This document shows, piece by piece, positions 1 through 7,994 of a stretch of DNA of 21,483 nt. The translations under genes were made by a program, and so were the position numbers. The stretch's first letter is position 1, and each line of letters starts with the position of its first letter. The stretch covers positions 1-21,483 of the forward strand of contig JBHJIZ010000140.1 in NCBI GenBank assembly GCA_050043005.1. The letters are read 5' to 3'. The notes under the pieces are model-generated. The model was not told the DNA's origin and did not search any database. It saw only the letters and a program-made list of their open reading frames with translations. This DNA comes from Thermohalobaculum sp050043005. GTDB taxonomy: Bacteria; Pseudomonadota; Alphaproteobacteria; Rhodobacterales; Rhodobacteraceae.

Positions 1-2
1 AA

Positions 3-107
3 TGGCGGCGTCACTACAACACGGTCCGCCCGCACAGCGCGCTTGGCTACCGACCACCAGCTCCAGAGAGCATCATCCCGATGGACCAAACACCCCTCAT
101 GCAATAA
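3..107 (+). CDS. IS3-like DDE integrase-core transposase, C-terminal fragment
   Basis: This is the last 34 codons of a DDE integrase-core (rve) transposase that enters from the left of the window. It reads WRRHYNTVRPHSALGYRPPA and then ESIIPMDQ to a TAA stop. The YNTVRPHSALGYRPPAPE block is the classic C-terminal signature of IS3-type OrfB transposases. The catalytic D, D and E residues would lie outside the window. About 20 bases after the stop, the sequence GGTTGGGCCACTCAGTGGGG resembles the right end of such an element. Whether the gene is intact upstream cannot be seen. The family assignment is from motif recognition. Confidence 0.85.
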   Translation, partial: WRRHYNTVRPHSALGYRPPAPESIIPMDQTPLMQ

Positions 108-457
108 CAATCTGGTTGGGCCACTCAGTGGGGGCTCTCCACCCTGACCCGCAGGATCTCCGCGCGCGACGCCCGAAGACGTGCATTATGCGATGTGACC
201 CTCGCACGAGGGTACTCCGAGGCGCGGCGGGCGAGGTCGGTGGCATTGTTCTGGGCATGCGACAAGCTGACGTGCCACGACACTCTGAGACGCCGGACGG
301 GTCACCCGCTCCCGCCGGTTCAGACGCGTTGACACCCTTGATCACATTCTTCGCACGCCGCTTGGCGGAGGCAGACTTTCGTGACAGAGTCGAGAACGAA
401 GGCAGAACGGGCGTCCGCGACGCCGCCCTGCCCCGTTCGAGGCGATGACCGAGGTGC
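108..457. other. Gap with IS right end and a short palindrome; no gene seen
   Basis: These 350 bases between the transposase tail and the serine recombinase hold no coding region I can support. The open frames on both strands here have low-complexity Arg/Pro-rich translations and no ribosome binding site. The first 30 to 40 bases are probably the right end of the IS3-like element. A near-perfect palindrome lies at 198-213 (ACCCTCG, a CA centre, CGAGGGT) and is discussed as a possible recombination site. The recombinase promoter should lie in this stretch, but no clear -35/-10 pair stands out. Confidence 0.5.
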
Positions 458-2101
458 ATGATGGGCACGGTGGCGATCTACGCACGGTATTCGACCGAGC
501 TGCAGAGAGCGGCGTCGATCGAGGATCAGATCCGACTCTGTGAGATCTGGGCCGCAGCGCAGGGTCACCGCGTCCACCAGCACTACACCGATCATGGCAC
601 GTCTGGGGCGAGCTTGATGCGGCCCGGGATCCAGGCGCTGATGCGCGATGCCGCGTCGGGACGGTTCGACATCGTTCTGGCCGAGGCGATGGACCGGCTT
701 TCGCGCGACCAGGAAGATATTGCCGGGCTCCACAAGCGCGTGTCCTTTGCCGGGGTTCAGATTGTGACGCTCTCGGAAGGTGAGGTGACGAACCTGCATA
801 TCGGTCTCAAGGGGACGATGAACGCGCTGTTCCTGCAGGACCTCGCGGACAAGACCCGTCGTGGTTTGCGGGGCCGGGTTGAAGCGGGTCGCTCGGGCGG
901 CGGCAATGCTTACGCCTATGACGTGGTCCGCACTCTTGATGCACACGGTGATGCCGATCACGGAGCGCGTAGGATCAATCAGGTCGAGGCCGCTCTTGTC
1001 CGCCGCATTTTCACGAAATACGCGGCCGGTGCGTCGCCCCGCGCGATCGTCCACGCGCTCAATGCCGAGGGCGTCCAGGGCCCATCCGGCAAGGGCTGGG
1101 GGCCGAGCACCGTCCATGGCAGCCGTCAGCGGCGCAACGGCATCCTGAACAACGAACTCTACCTGGGACGCCTCGTCTGGAACCGGCAGCGCTTCGTGAA
1201 GGATCCGGAAACGGGCAAACGGATCTCGCGTCCGAACCCGGAAAGCGACTGGTTCACGGCGGACGTGCCCGCGCTTCGGATCATCCCTGATGACCTCTGG
1301 GACCAGGTGCAGGCCCTGAAGTCCCGCTATGCTTCGCATTCCGGCAACAAGCGCCAGACAAAGAAGCGCCTGCTATCCGGACTGGTCAAATGCGGATGCT
1401 GCGGCGGTGCGATGACGATCATCAATCGGGAACGCTATTCGTGTTCGGCTCGGCGGGAACGTGGGACATGTGACAGCCCTGCGGGCATTCGCGCGGCGGA
1501 TCTGGAGGCACGTGCTCTCGATGGGTTGCGCGAGATCCTGCTGGGCAATGAAGACCTCGTCGACACGTTCGCCAAGGCCTTCCAGGAGGAGTTGCAGCGG
1601 TTGAACAAGACCCGGCGGTCCCAAGCAGCACGGTTGACAAGAGACCTGGCAAAGGTTGAGCGCGGTATCGAGCGTTGCCTGGTCTTCATCACCGAAGGCG
1701 ATGGCGATCCCGGCGCGGTGGCGGGCACTCTCCGTGATCTCGAGACCCGCAAGAAACGACTCGCCGCGGAACTCGCGACTGAACCTTCCGAGAGAACAGT
1801 CGAGATCCATCCGAATGTCGGTGAACTCTACCGTCGCAAGGTAGGAGAGTTGCAGACGTTGCTGGAGGATGAGACCACGAAGACCGAAGCTGTTGACGCA
1901 ATCCGAAGCCTGATCGACCGGATCGAAGTTCGAGCAGGCGTCAAGCGCGGGCAACCGGAGGTCATACTTGTCGGTGCGCTGGCGTCGATCCTGGACTTTG
2001 CGTGTGCGCAGGATCGGACGACCGGTGATGGTAGGGTCTTGTTGGTTGCGGGGGCTCGATACCAACGATACTTGCGTCGCCTCACCCAAGCAGCGGCGTA
2101 G
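458..2101 (+). CDS. Large serine recombinase (resolvase/invertase superfamily)
   Basis: A 547-residue site-specific recombinase of the large serine type, which integrates or excises DNA through a 5' phosphoserine intermediate. The N-terminal resolvase domain starts with AIYARYSTE, with catalytic Ser12 and Arg10, followed by MDRLSRDQ at 78-85, the usual active-site arginine motif. A recombinase domain follows. The zinc ribbon has cysteines at 312, 315, 329 and 338. A coiled-coil-like stretch lies at about 370-450. The C-terminal RSLIDRIEV and LVGALASILDFA segments are common in alphaproteobacterial members. The start is ATG 458 or ATG 461, with GAGG just upstream. No lesion is visible, so the gene looks intact. 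Such enzymes usually sit at one end of the element they mobilise. The target site and the extent of that element are unknown. Confidence 0.93.
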   Translation: MMGTVAIYARYSTELQRAASIEDQIRLCEIWAAAQGHRVHQHYTDHGTSGASLMRPGIQALMRDAASGRFDIVLAEAMDRLSRDQEDIAGLHKRVSFAGVQIVTLSEGEVTNLHIGLKGTMNALFLQDLADKTRRGLRGRVEAGRSGGGNAYAYDVVRTLDAHGDADHGARRINQVEAALVRRIFTKYAAGASPRAIVHALNAEGVQGPSGKGWGPSTVHGSRQRRNGILNNELYLGRLVWNRQRFVKDPETGKRISRPNPESDWFTADVPALRIIPDDLWDQVQALKSRYASHSGNKRQTKKRLLSGLVKCGCCGGAMTIINRERYSCSARRERGTCDSPAGIRAADLEARALDGLREILLGNEDLVDTFAKAFQEELQRLNKTRRSQAARLTRDLAKVERGIERCLVFITEGDGDPGAVAGTLRDLETRKKRLAAELATEPSERTVEIHPNVGELYRRKVGELQTLLEDETTKTEAVDAIRSLIDRIEVRAGVKRGQPEVILVGALASILDFACAQDRTTGDGRVLLVAGARYQRYLRRLTQAAA

Positions 2102-2125
2102 TCTCCCAATGCTGACTTTGGAGCT

Positions 2126-3393
2126 GGACACCCGCATTAACTGTTCGCGCTGATGTGCTTTCGTGATTCACTCCCGCTGCGGCAAAGCGGAGGGCGTGAT
2201 GGATCAGCAGAGTTTCTTCGAACTTCAGGAACACCTCGAGCGGCTATCCGAGATCGGCGATCCGCTCGAGGTGCTCGATGCGACGGGCGACTTCGAGTAT
2301 TTCTGAGGCTGGCTGGTTGAGGGCCTCGGCTATGGTGACAGTGCGAAGGGTGGTCGCCCGCCCTATGATCCCGTCTCGATGTTCAAGGCGCTGATCCTGC
2401 AAGCCCAGCACAATCTCTCGGACGCTCGGATGGAGTTCATGTTGCAGGATCGGCTTTCCTGGATGCGGTTCGCGGGGTTCGATCTCGGCCAGAAGACGCC
2501 GGACGAGAACACGATCCGGCTGTTCAGAAACAAACTGACCGAGAGCGGCGCGCTCAAGCGGGTGATGAAAGCCTTTGACTGGCAACTGAAGAAGAAGGGC
2601 TACCTGCCCATGTCTGGCCAGATCGTCGATGCCTCCCTGGTGCCCGCGCCCAAGCAGCGCAACACTGACGCCGAGAAGGAAGCGATCAAGTCTGGTAAGA
2701 CCGCCGATGAGATCTGGCCAGATGAACCGAACAAGGCGCGTCAGAAAGACGTCAACGCCCGCTGGACGGTCAAGATCGGCGGCCAGGTGCGCTACCGCCC
2801 GGACGGCACGCCACTGCCGCAAATCGCGCTGCCGGTGTTCGGTTATAAATCCCACATCAGCATTGATCGGCGGTACGGGTTCATTCGCGAGAGCACTGTG
2901 ACCAGCGCTGCCGATGCCGATGGTCGCATGCTGAAGCACCTCGTCACGAAGGAGAACACCTCGTCTGAGGTCTGGGCGGACAGCGCATACCGATCGAAGA
3001 GGAACGAGAAGTGGTTGTCCAAGAACGGGCTGACCAGCCGCATCCATATGCGCAAGCCGCAAGGGCGCCCAATGCCGGAGGCAACGTCACGGGCCAATGC
3101 TCGAAAATCGTCGGTGCGCGCCCGGGTCGAACATGTTTTTGCCCATCAGAAAAACCGCTTCGGGCTGTTCATCCGCACTATTGGCCTGGCCAGGGCCGAG
3201 GCGAAACTGACGCTGGCCAATCTGGCCTACAGTTTCGACCGCCTGATCTTCCATGAACGCCAGGCGGCCATGGGATGAGTCCGTCCTAAACCACGGAACA
3301 CAGGCTCGGACAGCACAGCCGGGACCAAGAACACGCGCAAATAACCCCCTCCGGACCGGAAGCCTACAGATCAACCAGTTAATGCGGGTGTCC
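2126..3393 (+). mobile_element. IS5-family insertion sequence, copy 1 (defective)
   Basis: A 1268-bp element with perfect terminal inverted repeats: GGACACCCGCATTAACTG starts at 2126 and its exact reverse complement ends at 3393. AGCT flanks both ends (2122-2125 and 3394-3397) and reads as a 4-bp target duplication. The repeat therefore looks 22 to 23 bp long when the palindromic AGCT is included. The element lies just after the serine recombinase stop codon. Its single transposase frame is interrupted by a stop. The second copy at 7995-9289 has the same organisation but is diverged. Confidence 0.9.
2199..3278 (+). pseudogene. IS5-family transposase, broken by an in-frame TGA (copy 1)
   Basis: A full-length IS5-family DDE transposase (359 codons) interrupted at codon 36 by TGA (2304-2306). 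At the same position the second copy in this window has CGG (Arg), so this is a nonsense mutation. The rest of the frame is open to the TGA at 3276-3278. Catalytic landmarks remain: the first Asp in IVDASLVPAP, the second in VWADSAYRSK, and the Glu in RARVEHVFAHQK. An internal ATG at 2379 could only make a protein lacking the N-terminal DNA-binding part. ATG 2199 is chosen because its reading matches the start of copy 2 (EHLERLS, PLEVLDAT). The element is probably immobile unless complemented in trans. Confidence 0.9.
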
Positions 3394-3397
3394 AGCT

Positions 3398-3694
3398 CTT
3401 TGCAGCGAATGACCGGTTCCAGCCCAACTCGCATCAGCTCTCCGGCAGTCCTGGCGGAGAGCAGCCATCAGTTGCAACCGCGAATTCCTCGGGCGGGCTT
3501 CTCGGAAGCTGACATTCAAAGTCCTGCAGAACAGGTCACGTAAACAGAAACGGAGCAGCCGGACCTGCGCGAAACCGATCGTCCACCACCAGTTCGACGG
3601 AGAGTTAGGATTGAATGGGTCGAGATTGTTTTCAACCTTGCCGCGCAACTAAATTTCAATCGATTGCGCCTAAGCGTAGACGATCAAAAAGTCT
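3398..3694. other. Intergenic region before the binding-protein gene
   Basis: About 300 bases between the IS copy and the binding-protein gene. I see no convincing gene on either strand; the leftward frame across 3379-3648 lacks a ribosome binding site and recognisable motifs. The binding-protein promoter is expected here. The last 60 bases become AT-rich (around 3625-3670), which suits a promoter, but I cannot assign hexamers with confidence. Confidence 0.4.
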
Positions 3695-3701
3695 ATGGAG
3701 G

Positions 3702-3709
3702 CATCCTTG
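3702..3709 (+). promoter_or_regulatory. GGAGG ribosome binding site that selects a TTG start
   Basis: A perfect GGAGG lies at 3697-3701, five bases before TTG at 3707. The upstream in-frame ATG (3695) overlaps this Shine-Dalgarno sequence and has no site of its own. Starting at TTG also leaves a clean signal peptide (KIKFSLAATL, then AFA). Confidence 0.75.
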
Positions 3710-4858
3710 AAAATCAAATTTTCACTTGCGGCGACACTCGTCGCGGCGTTGCCGCTTACCGCGTTCGCGGAAGATGGCGTCGTCCCTGAAAGCATTACCT
3801 TTGGACAGGTTGCTGCATTCGACGGCCCGGCCGCCGCTCTTGGTTCAGGCATGAACGACGGAATTCAAGCGGCCTTTGCTGAAGCAAATGCAGCCGGTGG
3901 CGTGCACGGCCGTAAGTTAATGCTGGTCGCAGAAGACGATGGCTACGAGCCAGACCGTTCGATCGCCGCAGTAAACGAGATGATCAATTCGGGCTCGATC
4001 TTCGGATTGATAGGCCCCGTCGGAACTCCGACCTCCAAAGCAACCCAACCTATCGCGACCAACGCCGGCGTGCCCTTTATTGGGCCATTCACGGGCGCCG
4101 GGTTCTTGCGCGACGAGGCACTGACCAACGTGGCCAATGTGCGTGCAACTTACGCCGCGGAGACCGAGGCCTGGATCAAATATTTGGTCGATGAACAAGG
4201 CATGAAGGACATTGCGATCCTTTATCAGGATGACGGTTTCGGACGTGTCGGCCTAGCCGGGGTAAACGCAGCGCTCGAACAACGCGGTATGTCACTGGTG
4301 GCTGAGGGAACTTATACGCGCAACACTACAGCAGTGAAATCTGCGCTACTCGAGATTCGCAAGGCAAAGCCTGACGCTGTGGTGATGGTAGGAGCATACA
4401 AACACATCGCCGAATTCATCAAGCTTTCGCGAAAGCTCAAATTCAACCCTGCGTTCGTGAACATATCGTTCGTGGGCTCTGCGGCGTTGGCAAACGAGCT
4501 TGGCGCTGACGGCACAGGCGTGATCATCAGCCAAGTCGTACCGTTCCCGTGGGATACGTCGATCCCAGTCGTTGCCCAGTACCAAACCGCTAAGAAGGCA
4601 GTCGACCCCGATGCCCAGCCGAACTTTGTTTCGCTCGAAGGCTACATCGTTGGCCGCATGACCATCGCGGCGCTGGAAAAGGCTGGACCCGAACCTACGC
4701 GGGACGCTTTTATGAAAGCCATTCAGTCCATGTCCTCGTTCGATCTCGGGGGGGCGGTTCTCAGCTACGGGCCCGGCGACAACCAAGGGTTGGACAATGT
4801 CTTTATGACCGAGATCACTGCGCACGGCACATTCGCACCACTCCAGGGTCCAGAGTAA
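3707..4858 (+). CDS. Periplasmic branched-chain amino acid-type substrate-binding protein
   Basis: A 383-residue type 1 periplasmic binding protein of the Leu/Ile/Val-binding (LivK-like, Peripla_BP_6) family. Such proteins capture amino acids or related small molecules in the periplasm. A signal peptide covers residues 1-21 (lysines, hydrophobic core, cleavage after AFA). Family blocks follow: ITFGQVAAFDGPAAALG, GGVHGRKLMLVAEDDGYEPD, FGLIGPVGTPTSKA and IAILYQDDGFGRVGLAGV. The length is normal. No permease or ATPase gene is adjacent. The next gene, starting 127 bases downstream on the same strand, is a chemoreceptor, so this protein may present a ligand to it rather than, or as well as, feed a transporter (inference). 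The ligand cannot be read from sequence. The start is TTG on ribosome-binding-site evidence; ATG 3695 would add four residues. Confidence 0.9.
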   Translation: MKIKFSLAATLVAALPLTAFAEDGVVPESITFGQVAAFDGPAAALGSGMNDGIQAAFAEANAAGGVHGRKLMLVAEDDGYEPDRSIAAVNEMINSGSIFGLIGPVGTPTSKATQPIATNAGVPFIGPFTGAGFLRDEALTNVANVRATYAAETEAWIKYLVDEQGMKDIAILYQDDGFGRVGLAGVNAALEQRGMSLVAEGTYTRNTTAVKSALLEIRKAKPDAVVMVGAYKHIAEFIKLSRKLKFNPAFVNISFVGSAALANELGADGTGVIISQVVPFPWDTSIPVVAQYQTAKKAVDPDAQPNFVSLEGYIVGRMTIAALEKAGPEPTRDAFMKAIQSMSSFDLGGAVLSYGPGDNQGLDNVFMTEITAHGTFAPLQGPE

Positions 4859-4894
4859 TAAGCATGAGTTTGCGAGGCATGATGCCCCGCACCG

Positions 4895-4952
4895 TACCCG
4901 TCTGCGCGCAGCCCTCTTGCGGGCTGCGCATCGCCGCCCGACGACACGGGTA
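4895..4952 (+). terminator. Nested hairpins between the binding-protein and chemoreceptor genes
   Basis: A perfect 9-bp stem (GCGCAGCCC at 4906-4914, GGGCTGCGC at 4921-4929, 6-base loop) sits inside an outer pair, TACCCGT (4895-4901) with ACGGGTA (4946-4952). There is no immediate T-run, so it is not a canonical intrinsic terminator. A short T stretch (CCCTTTTC) begins about 10 bases after the outer arm. It could attenuate or uncouple the two genes, or protect the upstream message from exonucleases. Confidence 0.45.
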
Positions 4953-4985
4953 GGTTCACCACCCTTTTCATGCAAACGAGATCCG

Positions 4986-7451
4986 ATGATGAGTGCTTCT
5001 GAGACAGCTGCATCAACGCCTGCCCAAACGTCACTTCAAAGCCGATTGTTTAAGATGTTTGCCGCGTGCATCGCGCTCATCCTGGCCTGTGCGGTTGTCT
5101 CTAGTGTCGCATTTCACGTTGTCTCTGGCGAGTTGACGACGCTCCGGCAGGATCGGGTCGCTGATCTGCGCAATGCCAAGGCATTGATCTCAAGAGTCCA
5201 AACTGTCGTTGGTCATATTCAAGCCCTCGATGCTGCACCTAGCATCCAACAGCTTGATGCACAGGCTTTCGAGCTCGATGGTTCATTCACGGAGCTTTCT
5301 GCCACACTTGACGAGATGCCGCCCGTGACACGAGACGCCATGGCCACAACACTGAAGGCGTTGCGCGGTGCCGCGGCAGATCTTGCTACGGCACGCCGTA
5401 GGTTACTTGAGGCGGGCACCGCGCGTGCTGCTTCGCTCCGAGATTGGTTGGCTGCAACATCCGAACTGAGCGCAGATATCGTACCAATGGTTGACGACGC
5501 TGTCTTCGAGCTGACGATCGGCGGAGAAGATGCGACGAGCGAGTCCGCCGCGCTTATCTCAGGTCTCGTCGATCGTGATTTCGGTCAGGTTCAGGCTTTG
5601 CTCGCCGCACGTTCGGCATCGAACCTTTTATCAGGTTCTGCATTGGGTACCCTTACGGTTTCGAATGCCTCCGTTCGGAGCATTCTTGAGGATCTCGTCG
5701 CGGCAGGCACGGATCGTTTGTCCATGGCGATAAAGGCGTACAGCGAAACCAATGGCGATGACGTCGAGAGCTTGGAGGTGGCGGCCGCTACGTTGATTGA
5801 AACTGCATCGACTCTTAGCAGCGTTAGCTTTGCCGAGCGGGACAAGGCGATGCAGATACTCCTCAAGATGCGTCGCGATCTTGAGCTGGTGGTCGACGCT
5901 CTCCTGGATGACCGTATCTTCGATCTTACGATCCAGACCGAAGACGCCTTGGACCAGAATGCTCTTCGGGTCTCTACGCTGCTGGAGGGACAGGTCGCGC
6001 AGCTTCAAACTCTGCTCGAGTTGGAGGCTTTGGCCGGACGCTACATGACCCGGGTTTCGGCAGCAGCAGCAGCTGAAGACCAGGCGAGCTTGATCGCGGC
6101 CGAAGATGCGCTGGCCTCAGCAGCGGCAGCTTTATTGGCACTTGAGATCTCCAGTGTCCCGGAAGTGGCTGGACGTGTCGCCAAACTCAATGGGGCGTCG
6201 GCTCCCGACTCGGGCGTCGTGAGTCTGCGGGGACAGGAAATGACAGCAGCGTCCGACGCGGCTGCCGCCTCGCAAGCGGCGCTTGCGAAAGCTCGTGACC
6301 TTGGACGAGGGGCCGAGGAGATCATCGATCAAGTCTTGACTGGCATTGACGCTGCAGGCGTCCATGTCGCCTCAGCTATCACGCGGGCGCAAATCGGCAT
6401 CGCGACGCTCGCGGTCCTAAGTCTTTTATTCGGTGCTATTGCCTTGCGCTCAGTTCGGCGAAACATAACCACGCCACTTACAACCTTGGCCGACCGGACT
6501 CAGGCCTTGGCCGAGGGAGATCTGGATGTCGATCCCGGTTTCAACGACCGGAGTGACGAGGTGGGTCGCATGGCCCGTGCGATTTCGATCTTCCGAGAGA
6601 ACGTTCGCAGAGTGCACGTGTTAGAAGGCACGCTGCGGGATGTGCTGACCAGGGCCGACCAGAACGCAGAGGATGTCGCCTTCGGTAGCGCCGAACTCTC
6701 CGAACGCGCGGCTGAGATTGGGAACGGCGCAAAGTCGCAAGCGGCAGCCGTGCAGGCAGTCTCCTCTGCAACGGAGCAGATGGCAGCGAACATGCGACAC
6801 ACCGCGGACAGTGCCACCAAAACTGAAGAAATCGCGAAGACTGCAGCGGAAAAAGCTGAGCAGACAGGTCAGGCAGTGACAAGCGCGATAGCTGAGATGC
6901 AGCGGATCGCCGAGCGGATAGGGGTCATCCAGGAGATTGCGCGTCAAACAGACTTGCTGGCGTTAAACGCTGCAGTTGAGGCAGCCCGCGCAGGTGAGCA
7001 TGGCAAGGGTTTCGCGGTCGTTGCCTCAGAGGTTCGAAAACTCGCCGAGCGCAGCCAGACAGCCGCTATGGAAATACAGGACATGTCAATGAAAACGGTC
7101 GGGGTTTCCATTGAAGCGGGCGAGCAACTGGAACACCTTGTGCCCGAAATAGGTCAGACGGCAGTGCTCGTAGGTGAGATTACCACTGCAACCCAAGAAC
7201 AGAATACCGGCATTGATCAAATAAACTCTGCTGTGCGTGAAATTGATAACCTGACGAATGCCAACGCCGATGCAGCGGGGAAGGCAGCGACAACGGCGGG
7301 ACGCTTATCGGATAGAGCAGATGCCTTGCGCAGCACCATTGCTGAGGGCAGCACCGTAGCTCGCGATGACGACTTCGAGCGAGACGAGGCTTTGATTGGT
7401 ACATTGAGTAGTGAAAGCTTCACGGACAAAGCAAGAGAGGTCGCTGCGTAG
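4986..7451 (+). CDS. Methyl-accepting chemotaxis protein with duplicated periplasmic sensor
   Basis: An 821-residue transmembrane chemoreceptor that would signal through CheW and CheA. TM1 lies at about 22-45. A large helical periplasmic region covers about 46-465, and TM2 is at about 468-488 (IGIATLAVLSLLFGAIAL). A HAMP domain follows at about 488-545 (ITTPLTTLADRTQALAEGDL). The signalling coiled coil covers about 560-810, with the conserved hairpin tip at about 646-690 (IQEIARQTDLLALNAAVEAA, then GKGFAVVASEVRKLAERS). The periplasmic part holds an internal repeat: DDAVFELTIGGEDA near 169 and DDRIFDLTIQTEDA near 308, each followed by a QxLL helix. No C-terminal NWETF-like methyltransferase tether is present. 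ATG 4986/4989 is preferred because an upstream start would add a basic tail before TM1; the ribosome binding site is weak. It follows the binding-protein gene and may sense through it. Confidence 0.92.
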   Translation: MMSASETAASTPAQTSLQSRLFKMFAACIALILACAVVSSVAFHVVSGELTTLRQDRVADLRNAKALISRVQTVVGHIQALDAAPSIQQLDAQAFELDGSFTELSATLDEMPPVTRDAMATTLKALRGAAADLATARRRLLEAGTARAASLRDWLAATSELSADIVPMVDDAVFELTIGGEDATSESAALISGLVDRDFGQVQALLAARSASNLLSGSALGTLTVSNASVRSILEDLVAAGTDRLSMAIKAYSETNGDDVESLEVAAATLIETASTLSSVSFAERDKAMQILLKMRRDLELVVDALLDDRIFDLTIQTEDALDQNALRVSTLLEGQVAQLQTLLELEALAGRYMTRVSAAAAAEDQASLIAAEDALASAAAALLALEISSVPEVAGRVAKLNGASAPDSGVVSLRGQEMTAASDAAAASQAALAKARDLGRGAEEIIDQVLTGIDAAGVHVASAITRAQIGIATLAVLSLLFGAIALRSVRRNITTPLTTLADRTQALAEGDLDVDPGFNDRSDEVGRMARAISIFRENVRRVHVLEGTLRDVLTRADQNAEDVAFGSAELSERAAEIGNGAKSQAAAVQAVSSATEQMAANMRHTADSATKTEEIAKTAAEKAEQTGQAVTSAIAEMQRIAERIGVIQEIARQTDLLALNAAVEAARAGEHGKGFAVVASEVRKLAERSQTAAMEIQDMSMKTVGVSIEAGEQLEHLVPEIGQTAVLVGEITTATQEQNTGIDQINSAVREIDNLTNANADAAGKAATTAGRLSDRADALRSTIAEGSTVARDDDFERDEALIGTLSSESFTDKAREVAA

Positions 7452-7994
7452 TTCGCGCTTTCACAGAGGAGTTAAGATAGCTGACTCAATCCCGGCCGTC
7501 GGCGCAGGTTCCTTTTTCGATTGCGCTGTAGCACGTTGTTCGGGCCGGGTTTCATGCAGCGGTCTTTAGGCTATGCGCGGCTCTAGGCCGATACTCCGGG
7601 TGTCCAGAGCCCTCGTGAGCGCATAAGAAGTATCGTCTGTCAGCGCTGAACTCGGGCATGTCGTCAGGGAATTGAGTCATGACTCCAGCGACCAGGCTTC
7701 ATCCGCGCAATCTGCTGCTGCAGCGATCGAACAAATGACGGCGGGCCCCAGAGTGAGCGCTGAGAACACGGAGACAGAAAAGATCTGTTCGGATTTTGTA
7801 GCCGAAACTGAACGACCGAAAGAAGCTGTCAACAACGCAATTGGCACGATGTCTGATGTCGCCAGCAAGATCGTTGTTGTCCAAGAAATTGCGCGGCAAA
7901 CGAATTTGCTGGCGCTAAATGCCCCCGTCGAAGCGGCAAGAGCAGGGGAGCACGGGAAAGGTTTTGCAGTCGTTGCCGCCGAAGTTCGTAAGCC

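Noticed and set aside
2..448. A 148-codon rightward frame at the left edge
   Set aside because: The transposase tail is in another frame here, and the translation lacks motifs and a ribosome binding site.
320..1339. A 339-codon leftward open frame
   Set aside because: Antisense shadow of the serine recombinase, with no recognisable motif.
2304..2306. TGA in the transposase as a selenocysteine or programmed readthrough codon
   Set aside because: The second IS copy has Arg (CGG) here, no downstream selenocysteine-type hairpin is evident, and IS decay is the simpler explanation.
7597..7606. CGGGTGTCCA matching the IS5 right end, possible solo IS end
   Set aside because: Only about 10 bases match and the neighbouring terminal sequence does not, so it is probably chance.
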